Assembly: GCA_946479335.1 (NCBI GenBank) | Contig: CAMLFP010000133.1 | Location: 1 to 12,976, forward strand | DNA: 12,976 nucleotides | Reading direction: 5' to 3' | From: an uncultured Archangium sp. | Lineage (GTDB): Bacteria > Myxococcota > Myxococcia > Myxococcales > Myxococcaceae | Part shown: positions 1 through 8,202 of the stretch, piece after piece | Layout of the letters: each line of letters starts with the position of its first letter | Position numbering within the stretch: position 1 is the stretch's first letter | Translations under genes and position numbers: made by a program | The notes under the pieces: generated by a model | Database searches by the model: none | What the model was told of the DNA's origin: nothing | What the model saw: the letters and a program-made list of their open reading frames with translations, nothing else

Positions 1-977
1 TGCTGGAGGTCAGCTTCTCGGTGGGCCTCGGCTTCGGCGCCGCGCTGCACCTCGCCGGCGACTACCAGAGCACCAGCAGCATGGTGAACCCCAAGTACCC
101 GTGCCTCAAGACAGGGTCGGGCAAGTGCTTCGTCGCGTACCCCGATTTCCAGAGCTACGCCGACGCCCTCAATGCGTGTCGCTTCAAGGGCGGCACGCTC
201 GCGGAGGTGCGCACGGCCAGCGATCTCAGTGACGTGACGGCGGGCGCCGCGGAGATCACCGACGCCGGCACCAACTTCTGGCTCGGCGGTCAGCTCGCCT
301 ACCAGTACCAGGACCCCAGGTGCGACACGACGCGCAACGTGCTCTGCGCGGGCACCTCGCGCACCCGCTACGCGTGGCTCACCGGCAACCTCGCGTTCGC
401 CGACCAGACCAATCAGTCGCAGACGCTGAACAACCCCAACAACTACCTGGGCAACCACGGCTTCGGCAGCAACCTGGGCACCCTCATCACGCGCGTGCCC
501 GACGACGCCGCGGTGCTCTTCAACAAGACGACCTCGAAGCTGGAGACCGCGGTCACCACCTCCACCGCGCCGTACGTCTGCCAGTTCGACCCGGCCAACA
601 GCTACATCGAGGCCTCCATCGGGGTGTCGACGAACGTGGAGTTCTCGATGGGCTTCGGCGCGAAAATCTGCACGCCGAGCACCGACATCGGCTTCTGCCT
701 CGGGGTGACGCTCAACCTCATCACCGCGGGCGTGGAGGTCAAGGCGACGCGCTCGAGAATCCTGGTGTTCAACAACTCGGGCATCAAGGTGAGCCTGCTG
801 GGCAACTCGGTCATCGAGGGCACCTGGGAGGTCGCGTTCATGTCGGGCGCCTTCGAGGCCGAGCTCAACTTCCTGTTCTGGAGCACCTCGTGGGAGATCG
901 CCTCGTACGGCGGCCTCTACAAGCTCGAGGGTGACCTCTTCCCGTCCATCGAAACTCCGTACGCGAGGACCTACTAA
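1..977 (+). CDS. C-type-lectin-like domain protein, 5'-truncated by window edge
   Basis: The reading frame is open from base 3 (codon phase 3), so the gene begins before the window; the GTG at 21 sits in mid-strand without a signal peptide and is not a credible start. Bases about 126-590 look like a C-type lectin fold: opening Cys-Phe, a helix with YADALNAC, GGTLAEV, the core WLGGQL, then YAWLTG and a closing YVCQF. This domain is flanked by alternating hydrophobic beta segments (VSFSVGLGFGAALHL before it; ASIGVSTNVEFSMGFGAK after it), as if the lectin domain were inserted in a beta-rich repeat. The product is probably secreted or surface-exposed and binds sugars or proteins; the ligand is unknown. 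The canonical Ca-binding EPN/QPD tripeptide is not evident, so Ca-dependent sugar binding is uncertain. It ends directly at the start of the next gene, suggesting an operon. Confidence 0.8.
   Translation, partial: LEVSFSVGLGFGAALHLAGDYQSTSSMVNPKYPCLKTGSGKCFVAYPDFQSYADALNACRFKGGTLAEVRTASDLSDVTAGAAEITDAGTNFWLGGQLAYQYQDPRCDTTRNVLCAGTSRTRYAWLTGNLAFADQTNQSQTLNNPNNYLGNHGFGSNLGTLITRVPDDAAVLFNKTTSKLETAVTTSTAPYVCQFDPANSYIEASIGVSTNVEFSMGFGAKICTPSTDIGFCLGVTLNLITAGVEVKATRSRILVFNNSGIKVSLLGNSVIEGTWEVAFMSGAFEAELNFLFWSTSWEIASYGGLYKLEGDLFPSIETPYARTY
965..969 (+). promoter_or_regulatory. Shine-Dalgarno GAGGA for the 978 gene
   Basis: GAGGA lies inside the last codons of the lectin-like gene, 8 nt before the GTG at 978. 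It supports the GTG, which directly follows the upstream TAA, as the true start, and suggests translational coupling of the two genes. Confidence 0.6.
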
Positions 978-3026
978 GTGAAAACCCGCATCGTCATCGT
1001 CGCCGCCGCCGCGACCCTCGCGCTCGCCGCCCTGCTGTGGTGGCCGCGCGCCGCCGAGGTCCACGCTCCGGCGCCCCTGCCGGGCACCACCGCGCTGCCC
1101 ACCGCCGCCGACGCGCTGCGCGGCAGCGGTGAAGCGTGCCGCTTCACCACCGGCTCCACCTTCGCGTGGGCGTACCGCACCGAGTCGCACTACCGCGTCA
1201 ACGCGATGCTGCCCGGCGCGCCCGGGCCGACCCCGCAGAGCGGAGACGTCGAGGTGCAGGGCCGCCTCTCCTTCGAGGTGCTCTCCACGACGCCCGGCGC
1301 CGCGACGCTGGTGGGCCGGCTCACCGAGGCCAACGAGCCCGCCCTGCGCGCGGTGGGAGCGCCGCTCGAGAACAGCTTCCTCGCGCGCGTCGACGAGCGC
1401 TGTCAGGTGACGGCCTTCGCGCGGCTCAAGACCACGCCGGGCAACGCGGCGCGCGTGCAGCACCTCGCGTTGAGCGACCTGTCGTTCGGCGTCGCGCCCA
1501 GCGCTCCCGGAGCCGAGCCGCAGTTCTTCACCACCCTGGGCACGCTGCGTGCGCAGGTGACGCAAGGTGACGAGGGCGCGGGCCACTGGCTGCGCAAGCC
1601 GGTGGGCTACGTCGCGCGCTGGAGCCCCCGCATGGAGGGCGTCAACTTGAAGGACGGCGTGCTCGAGGTGCACCGCGGTGACTCCGCGTGGTTCGAGCAG
1701 CTGCGCGGCGAAGAAGAGGTCGCCGGCGGTGAGGTCGAGTTCTCGCGCACCGAGTGGAGCGCCACGCCGTTGACCGTCGACGCGACCGCGCTGCAGGGCG
1801 TCTCGCGCAACGAGGCCGACTACGTGTGGGGCAACGCGCTGGCGGAGCTCGAGGTCGCGCGCACCACGCCGGGTGGCCCCAGCCAGGACCATCTGCACCG
1901 CGTGGAGCTCGCGCGCGACACCACGTGGGACCAGGCCATCACCCGCTTCAGCACGCTGGTCGCGTCGGGCGCCAACATCAATGAGCAGTGGCGCGACATG
2001 GCCGCCTACCTCGACGCGCACCCCGACAAGATTGAAGAGTACACCGAGGAGATCTCCGCGTTGGAGTTCCCCGCTGGCGCGAAGGCGCCCGCGTTCCTCG
2101 CGCTGGGTCAGACGCAGTCACCCCTCGCCCGTGACGCGCTGCTGGGCGTCTACCGCAACCCCTCGGCGATGTCGGGAGACCGCATCCGCAGCAGCCTCGC
2201 GCTGGCGACGCGCAGCGACGTCGGCGCGCCGCTGGCGAAGGAGCTGCACACCGCGGCGATGAGCAAGAGCTCGGGCCCCGCGGAGGCCTCGGTAGCGCGC
2301 CAGTCGGTGCTGCACCTCGGCATCATGTCGGGCACGCACCCCACGCAGACCGACGTCACCGCCGAGGCGTTGACGATGGTGCAGCAGCTCACCGCGACCG
2401 CGAAGACGCCCGAAGACTTCTCGGTGCTGTGCGGCGCGGTGGGCAACATGGCCGAGCGCTCGCTGCTCCCGCAGATCGCCGAGTGGTCGAAGCTGCCCGA
2501 CCCGGCGCTGCGTCAGCAGGTGCCGCAGGCGCTGCGCCGCTACCGCGTGGCCGACGTACACGACCTGATGGTCGAGTGGCTGCAGCGTGAGACCAGCCCC
2601 GACGTGAAGCGCGAGCTCTTCAACGTGATGCACCACATGTACGTCGACGCGCACGAGGCCATCGACGCGCCGCTGGTGGCGGAGGCGCTGCGGCACCTCC
2701 GGGAGAACCCCAAGGTGCTGACGCGCCAGTCGCTGTACCACCTGCTGGCGCCGCACCTCGGCACCAACGCGGAGGTGCACGCGCAGCTCAAGCAGCAGCT
2801 CAAGTACGAGCTCGAAGAGAAGAGCGGCCTCTACTCACTCGTCGCGCAGGACCTCCCGGCGTCCAGCGTGTTGGAGGTGCTCTCCACGATGCCTGCGCTG
2901 GCCAACCAGTTCGCCGGCGGCCTCAAGCCCGCCGAGACGCCAGCCGCGCCGCAGCCCGAGGCGACGCCGCTGCCTGACCTGCCGGCCCCCGCCGGGATGG
3001 AAGCCGCGATGCGAGGTGCCCCGTGA
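978..3026 (+). CDS. Membrane-anchored protein with vitellogenin-N/lipid-transfer-like and HEAT-like architecture
   Basis: 682 aa, GTG start immediately after the upstream stop. Residues 1-22 form a hydrophobic signal or anchor segment, followed by a Pro/Ala linker. Residues about 52-270 look beta-rich, opening with a FAWAYRTESHY strand; Cys54 and Cys142 could pair outside the cytoplasm. Residues about 310-640 are helical repeats of the kind FLALGQTQSPLARDALLGVY, GAVGNMAERSLLPQIAEW and LRQQVPQALRRYRVADVHDL. A beta barrel followed by a helical superhelix, with 'aGT..ardaLl' and 'ALRRy' phrases, resembles the N-terminal module of large lipid-transfer proteins (vitellogenin, MTP). That is pattern recognition by eye, not a profile hit; a generic HEAT-repeat scaffold is the alternative. 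The C-terminus is a Pro/Ala tail. It overlaps the next gene by 4 nt. A role in carrying lipid or in an envelope complex with its neighbours is inference. Confidence 0.8.
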   Translation: MKTRIVIVAAAATLALAALLWWPRAAEVHAPAPLPGTTALPTAADALRGSGEACRFTTGSTFAWAYRTESHYRVNAMLPGAPGPTPQSGDVEVQGRLSFEVLSTTPGAATLVGRLTEANEPALRAVGAPLENSFLARVDERCQVTAFARLKTTPGNAARVQHLALSDLSFGVAPSAPGAEPQFFTTLGTLRAQVTQGDEGAGHWLRKPVGYVARWSPRMEGVNLKDGVLEVHRGDSAWFEQLRGEEEVAGGEVEFSRTEWSATPLTVDATALQGVSRNEADYVWGNALAELEVARTTPGGPSQDHLHRVELARDTTWDQAITRFSTLVASGANINEQWRDMAAYLDAHPDKIEEYTEEISALEFPAGAKAPAFLALGQTQSPLARDALLGVYRNPSAMSGDRIRSSLALATRSDVGAPLAKELHTAAMSKSSGPAEASVARQSVLHLGIMSGTHPTQTDVTAEALTMVQQLTATAKTPEDFSVLCGAVGNMAERSLLPQIAEWSKLPDPALRQQVPQALRRYRVADVHDLMVEWLQRETSPDVKRELFNVMHHMYVDAHEAIDAPLVAEALRHLRENPKVLTRQSLYHLLAPHLGTNAEVHAQLKQQLKYELEEKSGLYSLVAQDLPASSVLEVLSTMPALANQFAGGLKPAETPAAPQPEATPLPDLPAPAGMEAAMRGAP

Positions 3027-3589
3027 AGCGCGCGTTCTTGTTTGCCTTGTTGATGACGGCCGCGTGCAAGCCGGCCACCACCGACACCGACGCGGGTGAC
3101 GACTTCGAGGAGCCGTACGACGGGCCCACGGAGAACGCGACCATCCCCGTGTTGGACCCCGACAACCTCGACCTCGACGCGGGTGATGTGGTGGTCGACG
3201 CCGGCGAGGTCATCGTCGACACGACGTGCTGCGACTTCACCTTCTCCATCTCCGACCAGGAGCCGGAGGACGCGGTGGGCTTCATCGACGGCGAGCTGCC
3301 GCTCTTCTCGGGCGGGCTGCCGCTGACGCGCGGTGACGCCGGGTGGACCGCGACGGCGTGCGTGCCCATCAACGCGGGCAGCCGCTACAGCTACCGCTTC
3401 TCGTGGGACGGCGGCATCGAAGACGGTGGCGTCACGTTCCTCGAAGATGGCGGCATGGAGTGGTCGGAGGTCGCGGTGACCACCACCGAGCTGCGCTTCA
3501 GCGACGCCGAGCCCCAGGTCTCCGACTCCGTGGGCACGGTGAACTACTACGAGGCCAGGGCCTCCTGCGGCGCCGACGGCGGCCCGTGA
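3023..3589 (+). CDS. Small acidic lipoprotein with possible glycogen-binding-like (Ig/CBM48-type) domain
   Basis: 188 aa, GTG start in a GTGA overlap with the preceding stop; GAGGT at 3013-3017 is a suitable ribosome site. Residues 1-14 are a signal peptide ending in TAAC, giving a candidate lipidated Cys15 (the -3 Thr makes the lipobox imperfect). Residues 16-66 are an Asp/Glu-rich linker with repeated DAG triplets, probably disordered. Residues about 68-182 look like one beta-sandwich: FTFSISD, DGELPLFSGGLPLT, W108, then CVPINAGSRYSYRFSWDGG. That last stretch recalls the 'pG.Y.YrF..DG' phrase of CBM48/AMPK-type carbohydrate-binding domains. Cys69, Cys70, Cys113 and Cys182 could form disulfides. 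It is likely envelope-attached and acts with the two upstream products; the carbohydrate-binding idea is tentative. Its 3' end overlaps the convergent cusA by 43 nt. Confidence 0.75.
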   Translation: MKRAFLFALLMTAACKPATTDTDAGDDFEEPYDGPTENATIPVLDPDNLDLDAGDVVVDAGEVIVDTTCCDFTFSISDQEPEDAVGFIDGELPLFSGGLPLTRGDAGWTATACVPINAGSRYSYRFSWDGGIEDGGVTFLEDGGMEWSEVAVTTTELRFSDAEPQVSDSVGTVNYYEARASCGADGGP

Positions 3590-6500
3590 GGCGTTGACCG
3601 CAGCACCGTGCGCTGCGCCCACAGCAGGTAGATGGCCGGGTACACCAGCAGCCCCATCGCGAAGCTGGTGGTGAGCCCGCCCACCATCGGCGCGGCGATG
3701 CGCTTCATCAGGTCGGCGCCGGTGCCGGTCGACCACATGATGGGCAACAGACCCAGCATCGCCGCGGCCACCGTCATCGCCTTGGGCCGCACGCGCTTCA
3801 CCGCGCCGTGCACGATGGCCTCCACCAGCTGCCCGCGGGTCTGGAGCTCGCCGCGCGCGCGGTGCTCCTCGAGCGACAGGTCGAGGAAGAGCAGCATGAA
3901 GACGCCGGTCTCCGCGTCGAGGCCCATCAGCGCGATGAGGCCCACCCACACGGCGATCGACAGGTTGTACCCGAGCGCCGTCAGCAGCAGCAGCGCGCCC
4001 ACGGCGGAGAACGGCACCGCCAGCATCACCACGCCCGCTTTGAAGGCCGAGCGCGTGTTCAGGTAGAGCAGCCCGAAGATGAGCACCAGCGTGAGGGGGA
4101 GGATGAGCTCCAGCCGCTCCTCCACGCGCAGCATGTTCTCGTACTGGCCGCTCCAGCTCAGCGTGTAGCCGGGCGGCACCTGCACCGCGGCCACCGCCTT
4201 CTTCGCCTCGGCCACGAAGCTGCCCACGTCGAGCTTCGCGGTGTCGAAGTCGACGTACACGTAGCTGGCCAGCAGCCCGTTCTCGTCGCGCAGCATCGCC
4301 GGGCCGGAGGTCAGCGCCACGTCGGCGAGCGCCTCGAAGGGCACCTGCCCGCGCCCCTCGGGCAACGGCACCAGCACCCGCCGCAGCGCCTGCAGGTCAT
4401 CGCGGAAGTCGCGCGCGTAGCGCACGGTGACGCCGTAGCGCTCGCGGCCCTCGACGGTGACGGTCTGCACGTCGCCGCCCACCGCGGTCATCACCAGCTG
4501 GTTCGCGTCGTCGACCGAGAGGCCGTAGCGCGCCAGCGCCTCGCGCTTGAGGGTGAAGTCGAGGAAGTACCCGCCGGCCGCGCGCTCCGCGTACACGCTG
4601 CGGGCGCCGGGCACGCGCGCCACCGCGGCCTCCAGCTCCAGCGCCACGCGCTCGATGGTGGCGAGGTCGGCGCCCAGCACCTTGATGCCCACCGGCGTGC
4701 GGATGCCCGTCGACAGCATGTCGAGGCGGCCCTTGATGGGCATGGTCCACGCGTTGGAGATGCCGGGCAGCCGCAGCTTCTCGTTGAGCTCCTCGACGAG
4801 CTGCGCCTCGGTGATGCGGTCTCTCCACACCGTGCGCAGCGGCCGCTGGAGCCACTCGGGCGCCCACGACGAGTACCAGCGCGGCACCGCGCGCCACTGC
4901 GCCTCGGGCTTCAGGGTGATGGTGGTCTCCATCATCGTCAGCGGCGCCGGGTCGGTGGAGGTCGTCGCGCGCCCGGCCTTGCCGAACACCCGCGCCACCT
5001 CCGGCACCTCGCGCAGCAGGCGGTCTTGCAGTTGCAGCACGCGCTGCGCCTCGGCGATGGGCATGCCCGGCTGCACCGCCGACGGCATGAAGAGCAGCGT
5101 GCCTTCGCGCAGCGGCGGCATGAACTCCGAGCCCAGGTGCAGGTAGAGCGGCACCGAGGTGGCCACCACCAGCGCCGCGGCGGCCACGGTGGCGCGCGGG
5201 TGCCGCAGCACGAAGCGGCACGGGCCTTCGTACAGCCGGTGGAGCAACCGGCTCACCGGGTGCTCTTCTTCGGCGCGGTAGCGGCCCACCAGCGCCGCCG
5301 TCGCCAGCCGCGCCAGCCACTTCGGGCGGAAGGTGAAGGGGTCGACGCGCGCGAACAACATGCGGATCGCGGGGTCCAACGTGATGGCCAGCACCGCGGC
5401 GATGGCCATCGCCAGGTTCTTCGAGAAGGCCAGCGGCCTGAAGAGGCGCCCTTCCTGATCGACCAGCGTGAAGACCGGCATGAAGGCCACCGCGATGACC
5501 AGCAGCGAGAAGAAGACGCCGGGGCCCACCTCCAGCAGCGCGGCGAGGCGCACCTCGTGGAAGTCGCCCTTGCGGCCCTCCTGCAGCCAGCGGTGCGTGC
5601 GGTTGTACGCGTTCTCCACCTCGACGATGGCGCCGTCGACCAGCACGCCGATGGAGAGCGCGATGCCCGCCAGCGACATCAGGTTCGCGTTGATGCCCAT
5701 CAACTTCAGGGGGATGAACGAGAGCGCCACCGACACGGGGATGGTGATGATCGGCACCAGCGACGAGGGGAAGTGCCAGAGGAAGAGCAGCAAGATGAGC
5801 GAGACGATGAGGATCTCCTCGAGGAGCTTGTCGCGCACCGTGCCGATGGCGCCGGTGATGAGCTCCGAGCGGTCGTAGGTGGTGACTACCTCCACGCCGG
5901 CGGGCAGCGAGGGCTTGAGCTCCTCGAGGCGGTGCTTCACGCGGTCGATGACGTTGAGCGCGTTCTCGCCCTCGCGCATCACCACGATGCCGGCCACCAC
6001 GTCGCCCTCGCCGTCGAGGTCGGCCACGCCGCGCCGCAGCTCCGGGCCCAGCGTGACGGTGGCGATGTCCTTCACGGTGACCGGCGTGCCGTTCTCGCTC
6101 TTGAGCGCGAGCTGCTCGAGATCTTCGACGCGCTTCACGTAGCCGCGCCCGCGCACCATGTACTCACGGCCCGCGAGCTCCACGAGGCGGCCGCCGACGT
6201 CGGCGTTGCCGGCGCGCACCGCGTCGATGACCGCGCCGAGGCCGAGGCCATGCGCCGCCAGCGCGTCGGGGTCGACGTTCACCTGGTACTGGCGCACCTG
6301 CCCGCCGACGGTGGCCACCTCCGCCACGCCGGGCACCGACTGCAGCGCGTAGCGGAGAAACCAGTCCTGATAGCTGCGCAGCTCGTCGGTGGCGTGCGCG
6401 CCGGTGCGGTCGACCAGCGCGTACTGAAACACCCAGCCCACGCTGCTCGCATCGGGGCCCAGCTCGGTGCGCACGCCCACGGGCAGCGACGGTTGGATCT

Positions 6501-6843
6501 TCGAGAGGTACTCCAGCACGCGCGTTCGCGCCCAGTACGGGTCGGTGCCGTCTTCGAAGATGACGTAGACGAAGCTGGAGCCGAAGTCGGAGAAGCCGCG
6601 CACCGCCTTCACCTTCGGCGCGCCCAGCAGCGCGGTCACGATGGGGTACGTCACCTGGTCTTCGACGAGGTCGGGGCTTCGATCCCACCGGGAGGCGATG
6701 ATGACCTGCGTGTCGGAGAGATCCGGCAGCGCGTCGAGGGGGATGGTCTTCATCGCGTGCCACGAGAAGGCCAGCGCCACGATGGTCAGCGCGATGACGA
6801 GGTACCGCTGCTCCGCGGAGAAGCGGATGATGGCGCGGATCAT
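3547..6843 (-). CDS. cusA: CusA-type Cu(I)/Ag(I) RND efflux pump, inner-membrane subunit
   Basis: 1098 aa, full length for the heavy-metal RND family. It takes Cu(I)/Ag(I) from periplasm or membrane and drives it by proton antiport into the CusB-CusC channel. The N-terminus has TM1 and the family phrase DALPDLSDTQV (residues 37-47). The CusA three-Met substrate site is intact: Met586 (LLFMPS), Met637 (APLTM) and Met709 (RLDMLSTGI), matching E. coli M573/M623/M672; this argues for Cu/Ag rather than Zn/Co. Putative proton-relay residues are Asp403 in TM4 (LVDGAIVEVEN), Glu978 (GLDAETGV) and Lys1021 (VRPKAMTV). Relative to E. coli CusA there is a Trp-rich insertion at about 650-675, also common in homologues. 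ATG lies in a 4-nt ATGA overlap with cusB, with GGAG 7 nt upstream. It is last in the operon; its 3' end overlaps the opposing lipoprotein gene. Confidence 0.97.
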   Translation of the reverse strand: MIRAIIRFSAEQRYLVIALTIVALAFSWHAMKTIPLDALPDLSDTQVIIASRWDRSPDLVEDQVTYPIVTALLGAPKVKAVRGFSDFGSSFVYVIFEDGTDPYWARTRVLEYLSKIQPSLPVGVRTELGPDASSVGWVFQYALVDRTGAHATDELRSYQDWFLRYALQSVPGVAEVATVGGQVRQYQVNVDPDALAAHGLGLGAVIDAVRAGNADVGGRLVELAGREYMVRGRGYVKRVEDLEQLALKSENGTPVTVKDIATVTLGPELRRGVADLDGEGDVVAGIVVMREGENALNVIDRVKHRLEELKPSLPAGVEVVTTYDRSELITGAIGTVRDKLLEEILIVSLILLLFLWHFPSSLVPIITIPVSVALSFIPLKLMGINANLMSLAGIALSIGVLVDGAIVEVENAYNRTHRWLQEGRKGDFHEVRLAALLEVGPGVFFSLLVIAVAFMPVFTLVDQEGRLFRPLAFSKNLAMAIAAVLAITLDPAIRMLFARVDPFTFRPKWLARLATAALVGRYRAEEEHPVSRLLHRLYEGPCRFVLRHPRATVAAAALVVATSVPLYLHLGSEFMPPLREGTLLFMPSAVQPGMPIAEAQRVLQLQDRLLREVPEVARVFGKAGRATTSTDPAPLTMMETTITLKPEAQWRAVPRWYSSWAPEWLQRPLRTVWRDRITEAQLVEELNEKLRLPGISNAWTMPIKGRLDMLSTGIRTPVGIKVLGADLATIERVALELEAAVARVPGARSVYAERAAGGYFLDFTLKREALARYGLSVDDANQLVMTAVGGDVQTVTVEGRERYGVTVRYARDFRDDLQALRRVLVPLPEGRGQVPFEALADVALTSGPAMLRDENGLLASYVYVDFDTAKLDVGSFVAEAKKAVAAVQVPPGYTLSWSGQYENMLRVEERLELILPLTLVLIFGLLYLNTRSAFKAGVVMLAVPFSAVGALLLLTALGYNLSIAVWVGLIALMGLDAETGVFMLLFLDLSLEEHRARGELQTRGQLVEAIVHGAVKRVRPKAMTVAAAMLGLLPIMWSTGTGADLMKRIAAPMVGGLTTSFAMGLLVYPAIYLLWAQRTVLRSTPHGPPSAPQEALAS

Positions 6844-8201
6844 CGCGTCGCTCCGGGGGCGGTGCGCGCCAGCGAGGCCCGCAGCCGCGACTCGGAGTCG
6901 ATGAGGAAGGTGCCGCGCGTCACCACCACCTCGCCCGCGGTCAGCCCGCTCAACACCTCGCAGAACTCACGCCCGCGCTCGCCCAGCGTCACCGCGCGCG
7001 GCGTGAAGTGCCCGCCACCCGTCGCCACGAAGACCACGTCGCCACGCCCGGAGGGGATGACTGCGTCGGTGGGCACCCGCAGCACCTCGCGCGCCGGCCG
7101 CGCCAGCGTCACCTCGCCGTACATCTCGGGCTTCAGCGCGCCGGAGGGGTTCGGCAGCGCGATGCGCACCCGCGCGGTGCGCGTGCGGGCGTCGACCAGC
7201 GGGTCGATGAAGAGCACCTTGCCGGTCAGCGGAGTGCCGGGCAGCGCGGCCAGCGTCACCGTCGCGTCGGCGCCGAGCTCCACGAAGCGCAGCTCCGGCT
7301 CGTACACGTCGGCCCACACCCACAGCGTCGAGAGGTCGGTCAGCTCGTAGGGCATGGCGCCGGCCTCGAGGCGCGAGCCATCGAACACGTCCTTCTTCGT
7401 CACCACGCCCGACACCGGCGCGACGAAGGTGACGAGGCGGCTGGCGGTGCCCTCGCGCTCCAGCCGCTCGAGCTCCGACGGAGGCACGTCCCACAGCTCC
7501 AGCTTGCGGCGCGCGGCGGTCACCAACCCGGGCGACTGGGCGCGCAGCGCGGCGAGCAGCTCGTTCTCTGCGGCCAGCACCTCGGGGCTGTACATCGAGA
7601 AGAGCGCCTGCCCCGCGCGCACCGGCTTGCCGACGAAGTCGACGAAGACGCGCTCCACGTAGCCGGGCACCTTCACGTTCACGCGGCGCACGCGCGTCTC
7701 ATCGACGGCCACGCGCCCCACGGTGTGCAGCGCGGCGCCCACCACGCCCACGTCCACCGGCGCGGTGCGCACCCCGAGCAGCTGCTGGCGCGCGTCATCC
7801 ACCGTCACCGGCGCGAGGCCCTCCACCGGCGCGGCCGCGAGCTCGTCTTCGTACACGGGCACGAAGTCCATCCCCATCGAGTCCTTCATCGGCACCGGCG
7901 AGGTCTGCTGCGGGTCCATCGGCGAGCGGTAGAAGCGCACCTTGCGCTCTGCGGGCTTCGCGGCCGGCTCGGGCGCCACCTTCACCAGCTTCATGCCGCA
8001 GATGGGGCACGTGCCGGGCGCGTCGCTGACGACGTTGGGGTGCATCGGGCAATGCCAGGTCTCATGCGCGTCGACGTGCGCCGCCTCGGAGTGCGCCGGC
8101 GCGCGCGTGAGCCACGCACCGGCCGCGCCCGCCACCACCGCGGTCAGCACCAACGTCACCAGCAGGCGAAGGCCGCTCAGGCCCCGCGGAGAAGTCCACA
8201 T
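6840..8201 (-). CDS. cusB: CusB-type periplasmic adaptor of copper/silver efflux system with N-terminal metal-binding motifs
   Basis: 453 aa membrane-fusion protein linking CusA to CusC and handing metal to the pump. Residues 10-30 form one hydrophobic anchor. Residues 48-72 are a small heavy-metal-binding domain with HCPMHP (50-55) and CPICGM (65-70). Residues 90-117 carry the typical CusB N-terminal Met motif, RSPMDP followed by KDSMGMDFVPVY, known in CusB as the Cu/Ag-acquiring region. Then come the lipoyl/beta-barrel halves: GYVERVFVDFVGKPVRAGQ, a helical hairpin at about 205-250, FVAPVSGVVTKKDVFDG, DVYEPELRFVELG and PTDAVIPSG. The start ATG is 1 nt after the cusC stop, with GGAGG at 8210-8214 spaced 8 nt away; the stop overlaps cusA by 4 nt. 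This is close to a textbook Cus adaptor, with two separate metal-binding stretches. Confidence 0.96.
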   Translation of the reverse strand: MWTSPRGLSGLRLLVTLVLTAVVAGAAGAWLTRAPAHSEAAHVDAHETWHCPMHPNVVSDAPGTCPICGMKLVKVAPEPAAKPAERKVRFYRSPMDPQQTSPVPMKDSMGMDFVPVYEDELAAAPVEGLAPVTVDDARQQLLGVRTAPVDVGVVGAALHTVGRVAVDETRVRRVNVKVPGYVERVFVDFVGKPVRAGQALFSMYSPEVLAAENELLAALRAQSPGLVTAARRKLELWDVPPSELERLEREGTASRLVTFVAPVSGVVTKKDVFDGSRLEAGAMPYELTDLSTLWVWADVYEPELRFVELGADATVTLAALPGTPLTGKVLFIDPLVDARTRTARVRIALPNPSGALKPEMYGEVTLARPAREVLRVPTDAVIPSGRGDVVFVATGGGHFTPRAVTLGERGREFCEVLSGLTAGEVVVTRGTFLIDSESRLRASLARTAPGATR

Positions 8202-8202
8202 G

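Noticed and set aside
21..23. GTG at 21 as the start of the lectin-like gene.
   Set aside because: The frame is open to the window edge, the GTG sits inside a beta segment and no signal peptide follows it.
3547..6843. Calling the pump CzcA (Zn/Co/Cd).
   Set aside because: All three Cu/Ag-binding Met positions of CusA are present, and the adaptor has CusB-type Met motifs.
3808..7350. A 1180-codon open frame on the + strand.
   Set aside because: It is antisense to cusA and cusB, has no recognisable domain and is dominated by Arg/His/Gln/Ala; such long shadows are expected opposite high-GC genes.
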